A stretch of 64,000 nt of DNA from Kitasatospora atroaurantiaca. GTDB lineage: Bacteria > Actinomycetota > Actinomycetes > Streptomycetales > Streptomycetaceae. Below are positions 1-7,245 of this stretch, piece by piece; within the stretch, counting starts at the first letter, position 1, and each line of letters opens with the position of its first letter. The notes below the pieces were generated by a model. That model was given only the letters and a program-made list of their open reading frames with translations, searched no databases and was not told the origin of the DNA. Made by a program: the position numbers and the translations under genes. The DNA lies in the NCBI RefSeq assembly GCF_007828955.1, contig NZ_VIVR01000001.1, forward strand, positions 4,216,001 to 4,280,000, in the 5' to 3' direction.

Positions 1-218
1 TCGTCCTTGAGCACCACGTACGAGCCGTCGACCCGGCCCACCAGGGGGTGGTCCCGCTCGACGCCGCTGTCCACGACGCAGACCCGGACGCCCCGCCCGG
101 TGGAGCCTCCCCAGGCCCACTCCGGGGTGATCCGGCGGCCGTCGGCCGCGACCGGGATCTCGTCCGGGCTGCGGCCGCGCAGGCTCCAGGTGAGCGCGGG
201 CGCGGTGGGAGTGGTCAT
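1..218 (-). CDS. S8 (subtilisin-like) serine protease, N-terminal part only
   Basis: Only the first 72 codons lie in the window; the gene continues beyond base 1. The reading shows V-C-V-V-D-S-G-V-E with Asp at about residue 50, the usual context of the catalytic Asp of subtilases, preceded by a short N-terminus without an obvious signal peptide. The ATG (216-218) overlaps the TGA of the upstream cyclase gene in an ATGA arrangement, so the two are probably translationally coupled. In this context it may be a maturation protease for the neighbouring peptide products, but that is inference. The catalytic His and Ser lie outside the window. Confidence 0.8.
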   Translation of the reverse strand, partial: MTTPTAPALTWSLRGRSPDEIPVAADGRRITPEWAWGGSTGRGVRVCVVDSGVERDHPLVGRVDGSYVVLKD

Positions 219-3200
219 CGGGAAGGTCGCTCCTCTGCGGTCGTGGCTGCGGTCGTGGCCGGGGCTGTCGCACCGGCGGCGGCGTGGGCTTCGGCGGCCA
301 GCTCGGCGGCCCGGCGGATGCCGACCAGGTGGCCCTTCGCGGCGAACCGCCGCAGCGCCAGGGCGGCGGCGGCCGCAGCCCGGTCGGGGCGGCCGAGGGC
401 CAGCTCGGTACGGGCCTGGTCCAGCGCCGCCGTCGCCTGCACCACCGGCGAGTCCGTGCGCTCCGCCTCGGCCATCGCCTGCGCCGCCAGGGCCGAGGCA
501 TCGTCATGCTCCGGTGCGCGCAGCAGCGCCAGCGTGCCGTGCAGGTCGGCGGCGTCGGCCAGCGGAAGCGCGTCGGCCTCCCCGGAGAGCATCTCTGCGA
601 GCAGGGGGAGTGCGCTCGCACGGTCGCCACCGGCGGCCAGCACTCGGGCCAGGTCGCGGGCGATCGCGCCGAGCAGGCCGGTGGCGCCCAGCTCGCGGCA
701 GGCCCGGTCGGCCTGCCGGAGCAGCTGCGCGGCCCGGGTGGGGTTGTCCGCCAGCGCCTCCACCGCCGCCCGGAAGATCGGCAGGAAGACCCCGGCCTCC
801 GCGAAGCCCAGCTCGCGGCCGAGCCGGTCGGCCTCCGCCAGGCACTCCCGGGCGCCGGACCAGTCCTCCTGCAGCGCCAGCAGCACCGCCAGCGGGCAGT
901 TGAGGGTGACCCGGACGGCCCGCCGGTCGGAGCCGTGCTCGGCCAGCAGCGCGCGGCACCTCGCCACGGCCGCGGGCACGGGGGCGGGCCCCAGCCACAG
1001 CGAGACGCCCATCGCCCCGAGCGCCGCCGCCCGCTCCGGCTCGGCGTCGGCCCGTACGGCGTGCTCCAGCGCCCGGTCGAGCAGGGCCTCGGCAGTGCCG
1101 TGACGGCCCAGCAACTGCTGCTGCTGGGCGAGCCGCAGGCAGGCGCGGGCCGTCCCGAGGTGGTCGCGGGCGGCCTCGAAGACCGGCAGCGCCTCGCGGG
1201 CCGTCCGGGCGGCGTGCCCGAGGTCCTGGCCCGGGTCCAGCACCGCCAGACCCAGCCGGGCGTGGGCCGCGACCACCGGGTCGTCGGTCGTGGCGACCTC
1301 CTGGAGCAGCCGCCGGCCCTCCTCCGTACGCCCGGTGGCCAGCCGCACCTCGGCCAGCGGCCAGGCCGCGGTCAGCCAGGCCGGCTCGCCGGGCCTGGCC
1401 AGCTCGACCGCCCGCTCCAGCAGTTCCCCGGCCCAGCCGAGGTCCGCGCGGGCCAGTGCCTGCGCGCCGGCGGCGGCCAGCAGAGCGGCGGCGCGCAGCC
1501 GCAGGACGTCGGTGTGCGGGTCGATCAGGCCGAGCTCACTGCGGTAGCGGTGGGCCTTCGCCAGGTGACCCCCGACCGTGCCTTCCGCCGCTCCCCGCTC
1601 GGCGAGCAGGCCGGCGGCCCGCTCGTGCCGGTCGGCGCGCACCCGCTTGGCCATGCTCTGGTACGAGACCTCCTGCACCAGGCCGCTGCTGAAGCGGTAG
1701 CGCGTCTCCCGGCCGGCCGGCTCGACCAGCCGGCGGCGGGTCAGCCGGTGCAGGGCGGGGCGGACGGCGTCCAGGCCGGCCGCGGCCGGCTGCAGTTCGC
1801 CGCCGGGACGGCCCTCGGGACCGCTCAGGGCCAGGCCCGTCAGCTCGTCCCGGCCGAAGTCGCGGCCGACCACGGCGGCCAGTGAGAGCGCCGTCCGCTC
1901 GGCGGACTCCAGGGCGTCGATCCGGGCGCCGAGCAGGGCATGGACGGTCGGCGGCAGTTCGTCCGGGTGCCGGTCCTCGGCGACCATGGCAAGCAGTTGC
2001 TCCAGGTGCAGCGGGTTGCCCTCGGCACGCTCCAGCGCCTGGGCGGGGACGGCCTCGCCGGGGCCGGTCCCGTGCCCGGAGACCTCGGCGAGACCGGCGG
2101 CCAGCCGGGCACTCTCGGCGCCGGACAGCCCCGGCAGCAGGACGGACCGCCCGTCCGCACCCCACTCGGGGCAGTGCTCCAGCAGCTCCAGCCGGGCCGC
2201 GCAGACGATCAGCACCCGCCCGTCCGTGAGCCTGTCGGTGATCCGCTCCAGCACCTCGCGCAGCACGGGCCCGGCCCAGTGGAAGTCGTCCAGCACCAGG
2301 ACCACCGGGCGGTGCCGGGCGAGCTCGGCGAGCAGCGGGACCAGCGCGGCACAGGTGTCCTCGACGGAGGGGTTGGGCGTGCCGTCCCGCAGCAGACCGT
2401 GCCGCAGCACCGCCGGGACGGGATCGCCCGGCGAGCCGTCCAGCAGCCGGCCCAGCGCGTCCGCGAGCGGGGTGAGGCTGCCGCTGTCGCCGTACGGGCG
2501 GCAGCGCCCTGCGCCCCAGCGCACGGTGGAGCGGCCGAGCCACTCCCGGATCAGCCGGGTCTTGCCGAGGCCCGCCTCGCCGTAGACCGTGACCAGCCTC
2601 GTGTCGGGCTCGGCCAACGCGGTGTCGAGCTCGGCGAGTTCGGGCTCCCGGCCGACGAATGGGGTGTCGAAGCGGCGCAGCAGTTCGGGGTCGTCGCCCT
2701 GCAGGCCGAGCAGCCGGTGAGCGCGGACGGGCTCGGACTTGCCCTTGAGCGAGAGCAGCCCGGCGTCCTCGACCACGGCGGCCGCGCCCACCGCGCGGAG
2801 GGTGTCCGGGCCGATCAGGATCTGCCCGGCCCCGGCGTTCTGCTCCAGCCGGGCGGCCACGTTCACCACCTCGCCCGAGACCAGGGCCTGCCGGGCGGAG
2901 GCGTCCGCATTGGCGACCGCCTCACCGGTGTTGACGCCGATCCGGACGTCGAGCCGGATGCCGAGGGCGGCCGTCAGCTCCGAGTTGAGCTCGGCCAGCG
3001 CTGCCAGCATGTCCAGGGTGGCGGCCAGCGCCCGGCGGGCGTCGTCCTCGTGCATCACCGGGATGCCGAAGACCGCCATCACCGCGTCGCCGATGAACTT
3101 CTCGACGGTGCCGCCGTGGGCCTCGATGCGTGAGGTCATCAGCTCGAAGTAGCGCAGCGTCACCGAGCGCAGGGCCTCCGGATCCAGCCGCCCGGAGAGG

Positions 3201-3364
3201 GCGGTGGAACCGACCAGGTCGCAGAAGACCACGCTGACCACCTTGCGCTCGTCCGCGCGGGGCGCCGGAGCGGACGGGCGCGGCGAAGGGGCGCACGGTG
3301 TGCCGCAGTGCAGGCAGAACCGCGCGCTGTCGGGCAGCTCGCCCGCGCACGAGGGGCAGTTCAC
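215..3364 (-). CDS. Zinc-ribbon / class III nucleotide cyclase / AAA ATPase regulator with TPR-like tail
   Basis: A 1049-aa multidomain regulator. The N-terminus has a zinc ribbon (C-P-S-C near residue 3, C-L-H-C near 17). Residues ~40-220 form a class III adenylate/guanylate cyclase domain with likely metal Asp residues at 49 (F-C-D-L-V-G-S-T) and 93 (F-I-G-D-A-V-M). An AAA/STAND ATPase follows with Walker A G-E-A-G-L-G-K-T at ~262 and a Walker B-like V-L-V-L-D-D-F-H-W. The last ~450 residues are Ala/Leu-rich helical repeats of TPR type. No C-terminal LuxR helix-turn-helix is seen, so output may be cyclic nucleotide or protein contacts. It is downstream of a candidate precursor gene and overlaps the S8 protease start by 4 bp. 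Confidence 0.88.
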   Translation of the reverse strand: MNCPSCAGELPDSARFCLHCGTPCAPSPRPSAPAPRADERKVVSVVFCDLVGSTALSGRLDPEALRSVTLRYFELMTSRIEAHGGTVEKFIGDAVMAVFGIPVMHEDDARRALAATLDMLAALAELNSELTAALGIRLDVRIGVNTGEAVANADASARQALVSGEVVNVAARLEQNAGAGQILIGPDTLRAVGAAAVVEDAGLLSLKGKSEPVRAHRLLGLQGDDPELLRRFDTPFVGREPELAELDTALAEPDTRLVTVYGEAGLGKTRLIREWLGRSTVRWGAGRCRPYGDSGSLTPLADALGRLLDGSPGDPVPAVLRHGLLRDGTPNPSVEDTCAALVPLLAELARHRPVVLVLDDFHWAGPVLREVLERITDRLTDGRVLIVCAARLELLEHCPEWGADGRSVLLPGLSGAESARLAAGLAEVSGHGTGPGEAVPAQALERAEGNPLHLEQLLAMVAEDRHPDELPPTVHALLGARIDALESAERTALSLAAVVGRDFGRDELTGLALSGPEGRPGGELQPAAAGLDAVRPALHRLTRRRLVEPAGRETRYRFSSGLVQEVSYQSMAKRVRADRHERAAGLLAERGAAEGTVGGHLAKAHRYRSELGLIDPHTDVLRLRAAALLAAAGAQALARADLGWAGELLERAVELARPGEPAWLTAAWPLAEVRLATGRTEEGRRLLQEVATTDDPVVAAHARLGLAVLDPGQDLGHAARTAREALPVFEAARDHLGTARACLRLAQQQQLLGRHGTAEALLDRALEHAVRADAEPERAAALGAMGVSLWLGPAPVPAAVARCRALLAEHGSDRRAVRVTLNCPLAVLLALQEDWSGARECLAEADRLGRELGFAEAGVFLPIFRAAVEALADNPTRAAQLLRQADRACRELGATGLLGAIARDLARVLAAGGDRASALPLLAEMLSGEADALPLADAADLHGTLALLRAPEHDDASALAAQAMAEAERTDSPVVQATAALDQARTELALGRPDRAAAAAALALRRFAAKGHLVGIRRAAELAAEAHAAAGATAPATTAATTAEERPSR

Positions 3365-3394
3365 GGCCTGGCCTCCTGTCGCTCGGGGTCGGTC

Positions 3395-3427
3395 GGTTCA
3401 CAGAGTCACGGTTGGTTCACAGAGTCA
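3395..3427. repeat. Two 14-bp direct repeats between precursor and cyclase genes
   Basis: GGTTCACAGAGTCA occurs at 3395-3408 and again, identically, at 3414-3427 (period 19 bp). The second copy includes the stop codon of the small upstream gene. The repeats sit 30-60 bp ahead of the cyclase start, so they could be an operator or simply a short duplication. Confidence 0.55.
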
Positions 3428-3628
3428 GAAGAGCGCGCCGCCGGCCACGGTCCCGTGCGCCTGGACCTCGGGCTCGACCTCGTCCAGCCGGGCCTTGATG
3501 TCGAGCAGCAGCGCCAGCTCCTCCTCGCTGAGCGAGCCGAAGACCTGCAGCTGCTCGTCGGTCAGCACGTCCACGGGGAAACCGGCGGCGGCCAGTACGG
3601 CGATCGTCCGGGGGTCGGGAGCGGTCAT
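3425..3628 (-). CDS. Candidate RiPP precursor peptide ending in V-A-G-G-A-L-F
   Basis: A 67-aa acidic peptide. Residues ~8-50 look like a leader (A-A-G-F-P-V-D-V-L-T-D-E-Q-L, then a helix E-E-E-L-A-L-L-L-D-I-K), and the C-terminus is H-G-T-V-A-G-G-A-L-F. It has no Cys. The ATG (3626-3628) overlaps the stop of the diiron-protein gene as ATGA, making it third in a tightly coupled operon after the radical SAM enzyme. Small size, leader/core layout and neighbours support a modified-peptide precursor. From memory, similar short proteins are annotated as 'aroma-sacti cluster domain' proteins; I could not check this. It could also be a small partner subunit of the two enzymes. Confidence 0.7.
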   Translation of the reverse strand: MTAPDPRTIAVLAAAGFPVDVLTDEQLQVFGSLSEEELALLLDIKARLDEVEPEVQAHGTVAGGALF

Positions 3629-4317
3629 GGGTCGGGCGTCCTCTCGGTTCGGGAGTCCTGGCGCGCCAGCCGGGTGAACAGTTCGGTGGCCGCGTCCACG
3701 GTGTGCAGGGCGCTGACCGCCACGGCGGTCTCCTGCGCCTGGTCCAGCGGGAGTTCGTCGAGGATCCGGCCGAGTTCCGCGCTGTGGCCGGTGTCCAGCA
3801 CCGCGTGGTGGCTGACGGTCTGGAAGGCCGCGCCGGGCAGCCCGGTGTCGGCGGCCAGCCGTTCGGCCAGCCACGGTGCGGGGGCGTTGTTCTCCAGCAC
3901 GGTGATGTAGCCGAGCAGGGAGACGGGGTGGAAGTGCTCGACCCAGTAGTACTGGGGGCCGACCAGCCGGGCGACCACCGGTGGTGGCTGCTGCCGGAGC
4001 GGGCCGTGCGGATCGAGCCCGGCGGCGGCCAGGTCGGCCAGCAGCCAGTCGTCGTGGCCGCGTTCCTCCTCGATGTGCCGCGCCAGGTAGTCGGCGAGCG
4101 GCCCGGCCACCGGGTCGGCCGGCCCGAGTGCCGTACAGCGCCGGACGGCGAGCTCCATCAGCGGGACGGAGGCCCTGATCACCTCGTGCATGGTGCGCAG
4201 GTAGCGGCCGTACCGCTCGGTGAGCCCGTCGGGGCGCCAGAGTTCGGCCATCGCCGCGTTCAACGGCGGTGCGGCCAGGGCGAGTTTGAGGTGCAGCGCG
4301 CTGCTTCGGGTGATCAC
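3625..4317 (-). CDS. Heme-oxygenase-like diiron (TenA/PqqC-fold) protein, putative RiPP tailoring oxidase
   Basis: A 230-aa all-helical protein with ligand-type motifs of heme-oxygenase-like diiron proteins: T-M-H-E-V in the first third, H-I-E-E-E-R-G-H-D-D in the middle, and S-H-H-A-V-L-D-T-G-H-S-A-E-L near the C-terminus. Family members use two irons and O2 for oxidations or C-C cleavage, or act like TenA/PqqC. The GTG start (4315-4317) overlaps the stop of the radical SAM gene as GTGA, and its own stop overlaps the small precursor by 4 bp. It probably acts with the radical SAM enzyme on that peptide; the reaction cannot be read from sequence. Confidence 0.8.
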   Translation of the reverse strand: MITRSSALHLKLALAAPPLNAAMAELWRPDGLTERYGRYLRTMHEVIRASVPLMELAVRRCTALGPADPVAGPLADYLARHIEEERGHDDWLLADLAAAGLDPHGPLRQQPPPVVARLVGPQYYWVEHFHPVSLLGYITVLENNAPAPWLAERLAADTGLPGAAFQTVSHHAVLDTGHSAELGRILDELPLDQAQETAVAVSALHTVDAATELFTRLARQDSRTERTPDP

Positions 4318-5399
4318 TGTGGGGCACCTCCGGGCGCCTCGGCGCCGAGGGTGACCAGCTCGGCGTAGCGCGGGCTGCCGAAGCGGCGGACCAGGGCGGC
4401 CGGGCCGGCGGCGCGCTGGGTGCGGGCCGACTGGAGGTCCAACAGCTCCCCGACCGGGCCGGAGCCGTCGCGTTCGGCGGCGGCCAGCACGCCGGGGCGC
4501 TCGGCGAGGGCCCGGCAGCCGCTGCAGTATCCGGAGCAGTCGGACAACTCGCCGTAGCGGGCGTACAGATGGGCCGGGCCGACCGCGCGGAGCATGCGCA
4601 GGGCAGGCGAGGCGAGCGACCGCCGACGGATCGCGCCCCAGCCGTCCCGGGAGACGTGGCCGAGCAGCAGGTGCGGGGGCACAGGCCGGCGGTCGACGGT
4701 GTCCTGGTTGCAGCAGGCCAGTACGGCGCCGTCCTGGGCCACCACCGGCCAGGCGGCCATCGCGCAGGGCAGCGGCCTGCCGTCGGGCCCCGGCGTGTTC
4801 GCCCCGGCGGCCCAGGCGGCGGCCCGGCCGACCGCGCGGAGCTCGTTGACCAGCATCGGTACCTGCCCGCCGAAGGTCCGCCGGACGTCCGCGGTCAGCT
4901 CGGCGAGGTACGGGTCCTCCGGCCCGGTGCCCGTGATGTGCAGGCTCACCGGGACGCCGTCGTCCAGGACGGCGCGCAGCGCCCGGAACACCTCGGCCCT
5001 GGGGATCTCGCGCTCGTGGAAGGCGTCGATGCTCGCCGAGAAGTGGTCGAGGGTCCTGATCGTCGCCCGGATCCGGGCCGGGATCCGCTCCTGGCGGGCG
5101 AAGAACATGCCGCTCAGCAGCGCCGTCCGGGCCCCGGAGGCGCGGGCGGCGGTGGCCAGCTCGGCCGCGAGCGCGGGGCGCAGCAGCGGCTCGCCGCCGG
5201 TGAGCAGCACCAGCTCGGGCCGGTCCTCGGGAGTGAAGGAGCCTACGAAGCGCAGCAGTTGCTCCCCGTCGGGATCGGTACCGCGCATCGTGGAGGAGGT
5301 CGAGCAGTGCGCGCAGCTCAGTGGGCAGCGCGGGGTGAGGGTGACCAGCAGCCCGGCGCACGGCACCGGGCGCAGCCCGACCAGCTCGGCCAGGTCCAT
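4314..5399 (-). CDS. Radical SAM/SPASM-type enzyme 1 (peptide maturase)
   Basis: A 361-aa radical SAM protein. The SAM-cluster motif is C25-P-L-S-C29-A-H-C32 (CX3CX2C), followed by the G-G-E-P-L-L SAM-binding segment. The C-terminal part has an auxiliary-cluster Cys set (P-C-A-M...L-A-C-C-N-Q, then D-C-S-G-Y-C-S-G-C), so SPASM-like Fe-S clusters are expected. The start at 5399 has GGGGAGG eight bases upstream. It is first in a coupled three-gene operon with the diiron protein and the small precursor, which fits peptide modification. A divergent ~280-bp region separates it from the second radical SAM system. Confidence 0.88.
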   Translation of the reverse strand: MDLAELVGLRPVPCAGLLVTLTPRCPLSCAHCSTSSTMRGTDPDGEQLLRFVGSFTPEDRPELVLLTGGEPLLRPALAAELATAARASGARTALLSGMFFARQERIPARIRATIRTLDHFSASIDAFHEREIPRAEVFRALRAVLDDGVPVSLHITGTGPEDPYLAELTADVRRTFGGQVPMLVNELRAVGRAAAWAAGANTPGPDGRPLPCAMAAWPVVAQDGAVLACCNQDTVDRRPVPPHLLLGHVSRDGWGAIRRRSLASPALRMLRAVGPAHLYARYGELSDCSGYCSGCRALAERPGVLAAAERDGSGPVGELLDLQSARTQRAAGPAALVRRFGSPRYAELVTLGAEAPGGAPQ

Positions 5400-5682
5400 C
5401 GGATCACCTCCCCTTCTGCCCAGCACCATCGCGGCGAAGGGTTCGGTACGGGTTCAGAGCCGCCCCGGATTCGGTACATCCGCAGCTCAGCGGGGTGATC
5501 GCGGGTGCCGTACGGGCCGTGGGGCGGCCGGGAACCGGCCTGCCGAGCGGCGCTGAGCTGGGCGTACACCGTCCCTGTACCGGAACCGAACCGTTCCCGT
5601 GGCGGCCCTTCCTAGCTTTCTCGGCGTCGGCGGGACGACCGCCGGCCCGACCCCGGTATGTGACCTGTGATTGGAGATCACC
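5400..5682. promoter_or_regulatory. Divergent control region between the two radical SAM systems
   Basis: The 283 bp between the two divergently read units hold no convincing ORF. TTCGGTAC appears at 5442-5449 and 5470-5477, 28 bp apart, and the inverse-type block GTACCGGAACCGAACC lies at 5577-5592. Repeats like these are plausible binding sites for a SARP or other activator, and a SARP gene lies 6 kb away. No promoter hexamers stood out. Confidence 0.4.
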
Positions 5683-5943
5683 ATGGCTGAGAACACCGAG
5701 CCCACCCGCGACGAGGCCGACGTTGTGGCGCACAGCGACGAGGACACCCCGTGGTGCGTGATCAACACCGGTACCACCAAGGCCGACGAGCCCGAGGTCG
5801 TGGCCCACAGCGACGAGGACACCCCGTGGTGCGTCATCAACACCGGTACCACCAAGGCGGATGAGGAGACCCCCGAGGTCGTCGCGCACACCGCTGACGA
5901 GGACACCCCCTGGTGCATCATCAACACCGGCACCAGCAACTGA
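5683..5943 (+). CDS. Triple-repeat RiPP precursor peptide (three D-T-P-W-C-x-I-N-T-G cores)
   Basis: An 86-aa acidic peptide with a ~12-residue N-terminus and three tandem repeats of 21-23 residues. Each reads V-V-A-H-(S or T-A)-D-E-D-T-P-W-C-(V/I)-I-N-T-G-T, at residues ~14-36, 39-61 and 66-86. The only Cys residues are C25, C50 and C78 and the only Trp residues are W24, W49 and W77, all inside the repeats. Spacers are P-E and E-T-P-E. GGAG lies six bases before the ATG. With a radical SAM enzyme, exporter and protease just downstream, it is very probably a multicore precursor, with the W-C-x-I-N segment as the likely crosslink site. Confidence 0.85.
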   Translation: MAENTEPTRDEADVVAHSDEDTPWCVINTGTTKADEPEVVAHSDEDTPWCVINTGTTKADEETPEVVAHTADEDTPWCIINTGTSN

Positions 5944-5955
5944 TCAGGACAGCTC

Positions 5956-5986
5956 ACGGGGCCTGCCGCCCGGCGGCGGGCCCCGT
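5956..5986 (+). terminator. Hairpin between precursor and radical SAM gene (likely attenuator)
   Basis: An inverted repeat, ACGGGGCC pairing with GGCCCCGT with a further GCCGCC/GGCGGC pairing inside, begins 13 bp after the precursor stop. A GC-rich stem here would let the precursor be transcribed in excess over the enzyme genes, a common arrangement in RiPP operons. It has no T-tract, so readthrough is expected. Confidence 0.6.
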
Positions 5987-6025
5987 CCCCTCCCTGCCCG
6001 CCGCCGCACCCCTCTGGAGGCATCA

Positions 6026-7219
6026 GTGCCCGCAACGCAGTCCGCACCCGAAGCCCACCGGAGCCGCCTGATCAAGGCGGAGGGCGGCGGTTGGTGGTTC
6101 CTCGGCGACGGCGGCTTCGCCCGGCTGCGGGCGGCCCAGGTCGGCCCGGACGGCACGCTGCTGCCCGGCGCCGAGCGCTACCTGCGCGAGAGCGGCCTGT
6201 ACGACGCCAAGCCGTTCCGCTCGTACTCGCTGACCGTGCTGACCAGCACCGACTGCAACCTGGGCTGCGGCTACTGCTTCCAGAACACCGGGCAGGACCC
6301 GAAGGGCGGCAACCGGCCGCCGCGGATCAAGCACGCCCGCCTCACCTCGGAGATGATCGGCGAGGTCCTCGACTTCACCCGGGAGCGGATGACGGCGGCC
6401 GGCCTGGACCGGCTCTCGCTGATGCTGTTCGGCGGCGAGCCGCTGCTCAACCCGCGCGGAGCCCGGGAACTCCTGCGCCGCGCCGCCGACCTGGGCGAGC
6501 TGAACGCGAGCATGGTGTCCAACGGCACACTGCTCACCCCGCTGGTCGCCAAGGAGCTCAACGCGGCCGGCCTCGGCTCCGTCCAGATCACCTTCGACGG
6601 CGACCGGGAGGAGCACGACGCGATCCGGATCAGGCGCTCCGGCGGCGGCACCTTCGACGTGATCGTGAGCAACGTCGCCAAGGCGATGGCGGCCACCTCG
6701 CTCCGCTGGCACCTGCGGATAAACGTCTCGCACCTCAACCGGCACGGCATGGACGACCTGGTGGAACGCCTCGCCGCCACGCTCGACCCGGCCCGCTGCA
6801 GCCTGCAGTTCGCCCTGATCGGCGATGTGGGCGTCGGCTACGGCAACGACCTGGCGTACGGCAGCTCGCTCGCCGGGGACTTCACCCGCTGGCACGGCCG
6901 CGCGCTGGAGCTGGGCTTCGCCGTGTCCCGGCCCAAGCCCAACACCGGGTGCCAGGCCTGCTCGTTCAAGGACGGCCGGTACGGCGCCGTGGTCAACGCC
7001 GACGGGGTGCTGTCGAGCTGCTGGGAGACGGCCGGCCGGCCCGGCTGGGAGGTCGGCACACTCGCCGACGGCTACCTCTCCGCCGAGGAGACCGAGGGGC
7101 GCTGGATCGCCTGCGACGACCAGTACCAGCACGGGGAGCACGCGGCGGCGCTGGCCGCCTTTCAGGACCAGGTCGACGCATCCCTGCTCGACCGGTTGAA
7201 CGCGGCCGGACGCCTCTGA
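6026..7219 (+). CDS. Radical SAM/SPASM-type enzyme 2 (maturase of the triple-repeat peptide)
   Basis: A 397-aa radical SAM enzyme starting at GTG 6026 with GGAGG five bases upstream. The N-terminal ~65 residues (W-W-F-L-G-D-G-G-F-A-R-L) could serve in peptide binding. The cluster motif is C77-N-L-G-C81-G-Y-C84, with G-G-E-P-L-L following. A C-terminal region, G-C-Q-A-C-S-F-K...L-S-S-C-W-E-T, resembles SPASM/twitch auxiliary-cluster sequences. It lies directly after the repeat precursor. By family analogy it would abstract hydrogen from core residues to make a thioether, ether or C-C (cyclophane) crosslink; the bond type is not determinable here. Confidence 0.88.
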   Translation: MPATQSAPEAHRSRLIKAEGGGWWFLGDGGFARLRAAQVGPDGTLLPGAERYLRESGLYDAKPFRSYSLTVLTSTDCNLGCGYCFQNTGQDPKGGNRPPRIKHARLTSEMIGEVLDFTRERMTAAGLDRLSLMLFGGEPLLNPRGARELLRRAADLGELNASMVSNGTLLTPLVAKELNAAGLGSVQITFDGDREEHDAIRIRRSGGGTFDVIVSNVAKAMAATSLRWHLRINVSHLNRHGMDDLVERLAATLDPARCSLQFALIGDVGVGYGNDLAYGSSLAGDFTRWHGRALELGFAVSRPKPNTGCQACSFKDGRYGAVVNADGVLSSCWETAGRPGWEVGTLADGYLSAEETEGRWIACDDQYQHGEHAAALAAFQDQVDASLLDRLNAAGRL

Positions 7220-7245
7220 CGCCCGGCCTCTCTCGGAGGTGGACC

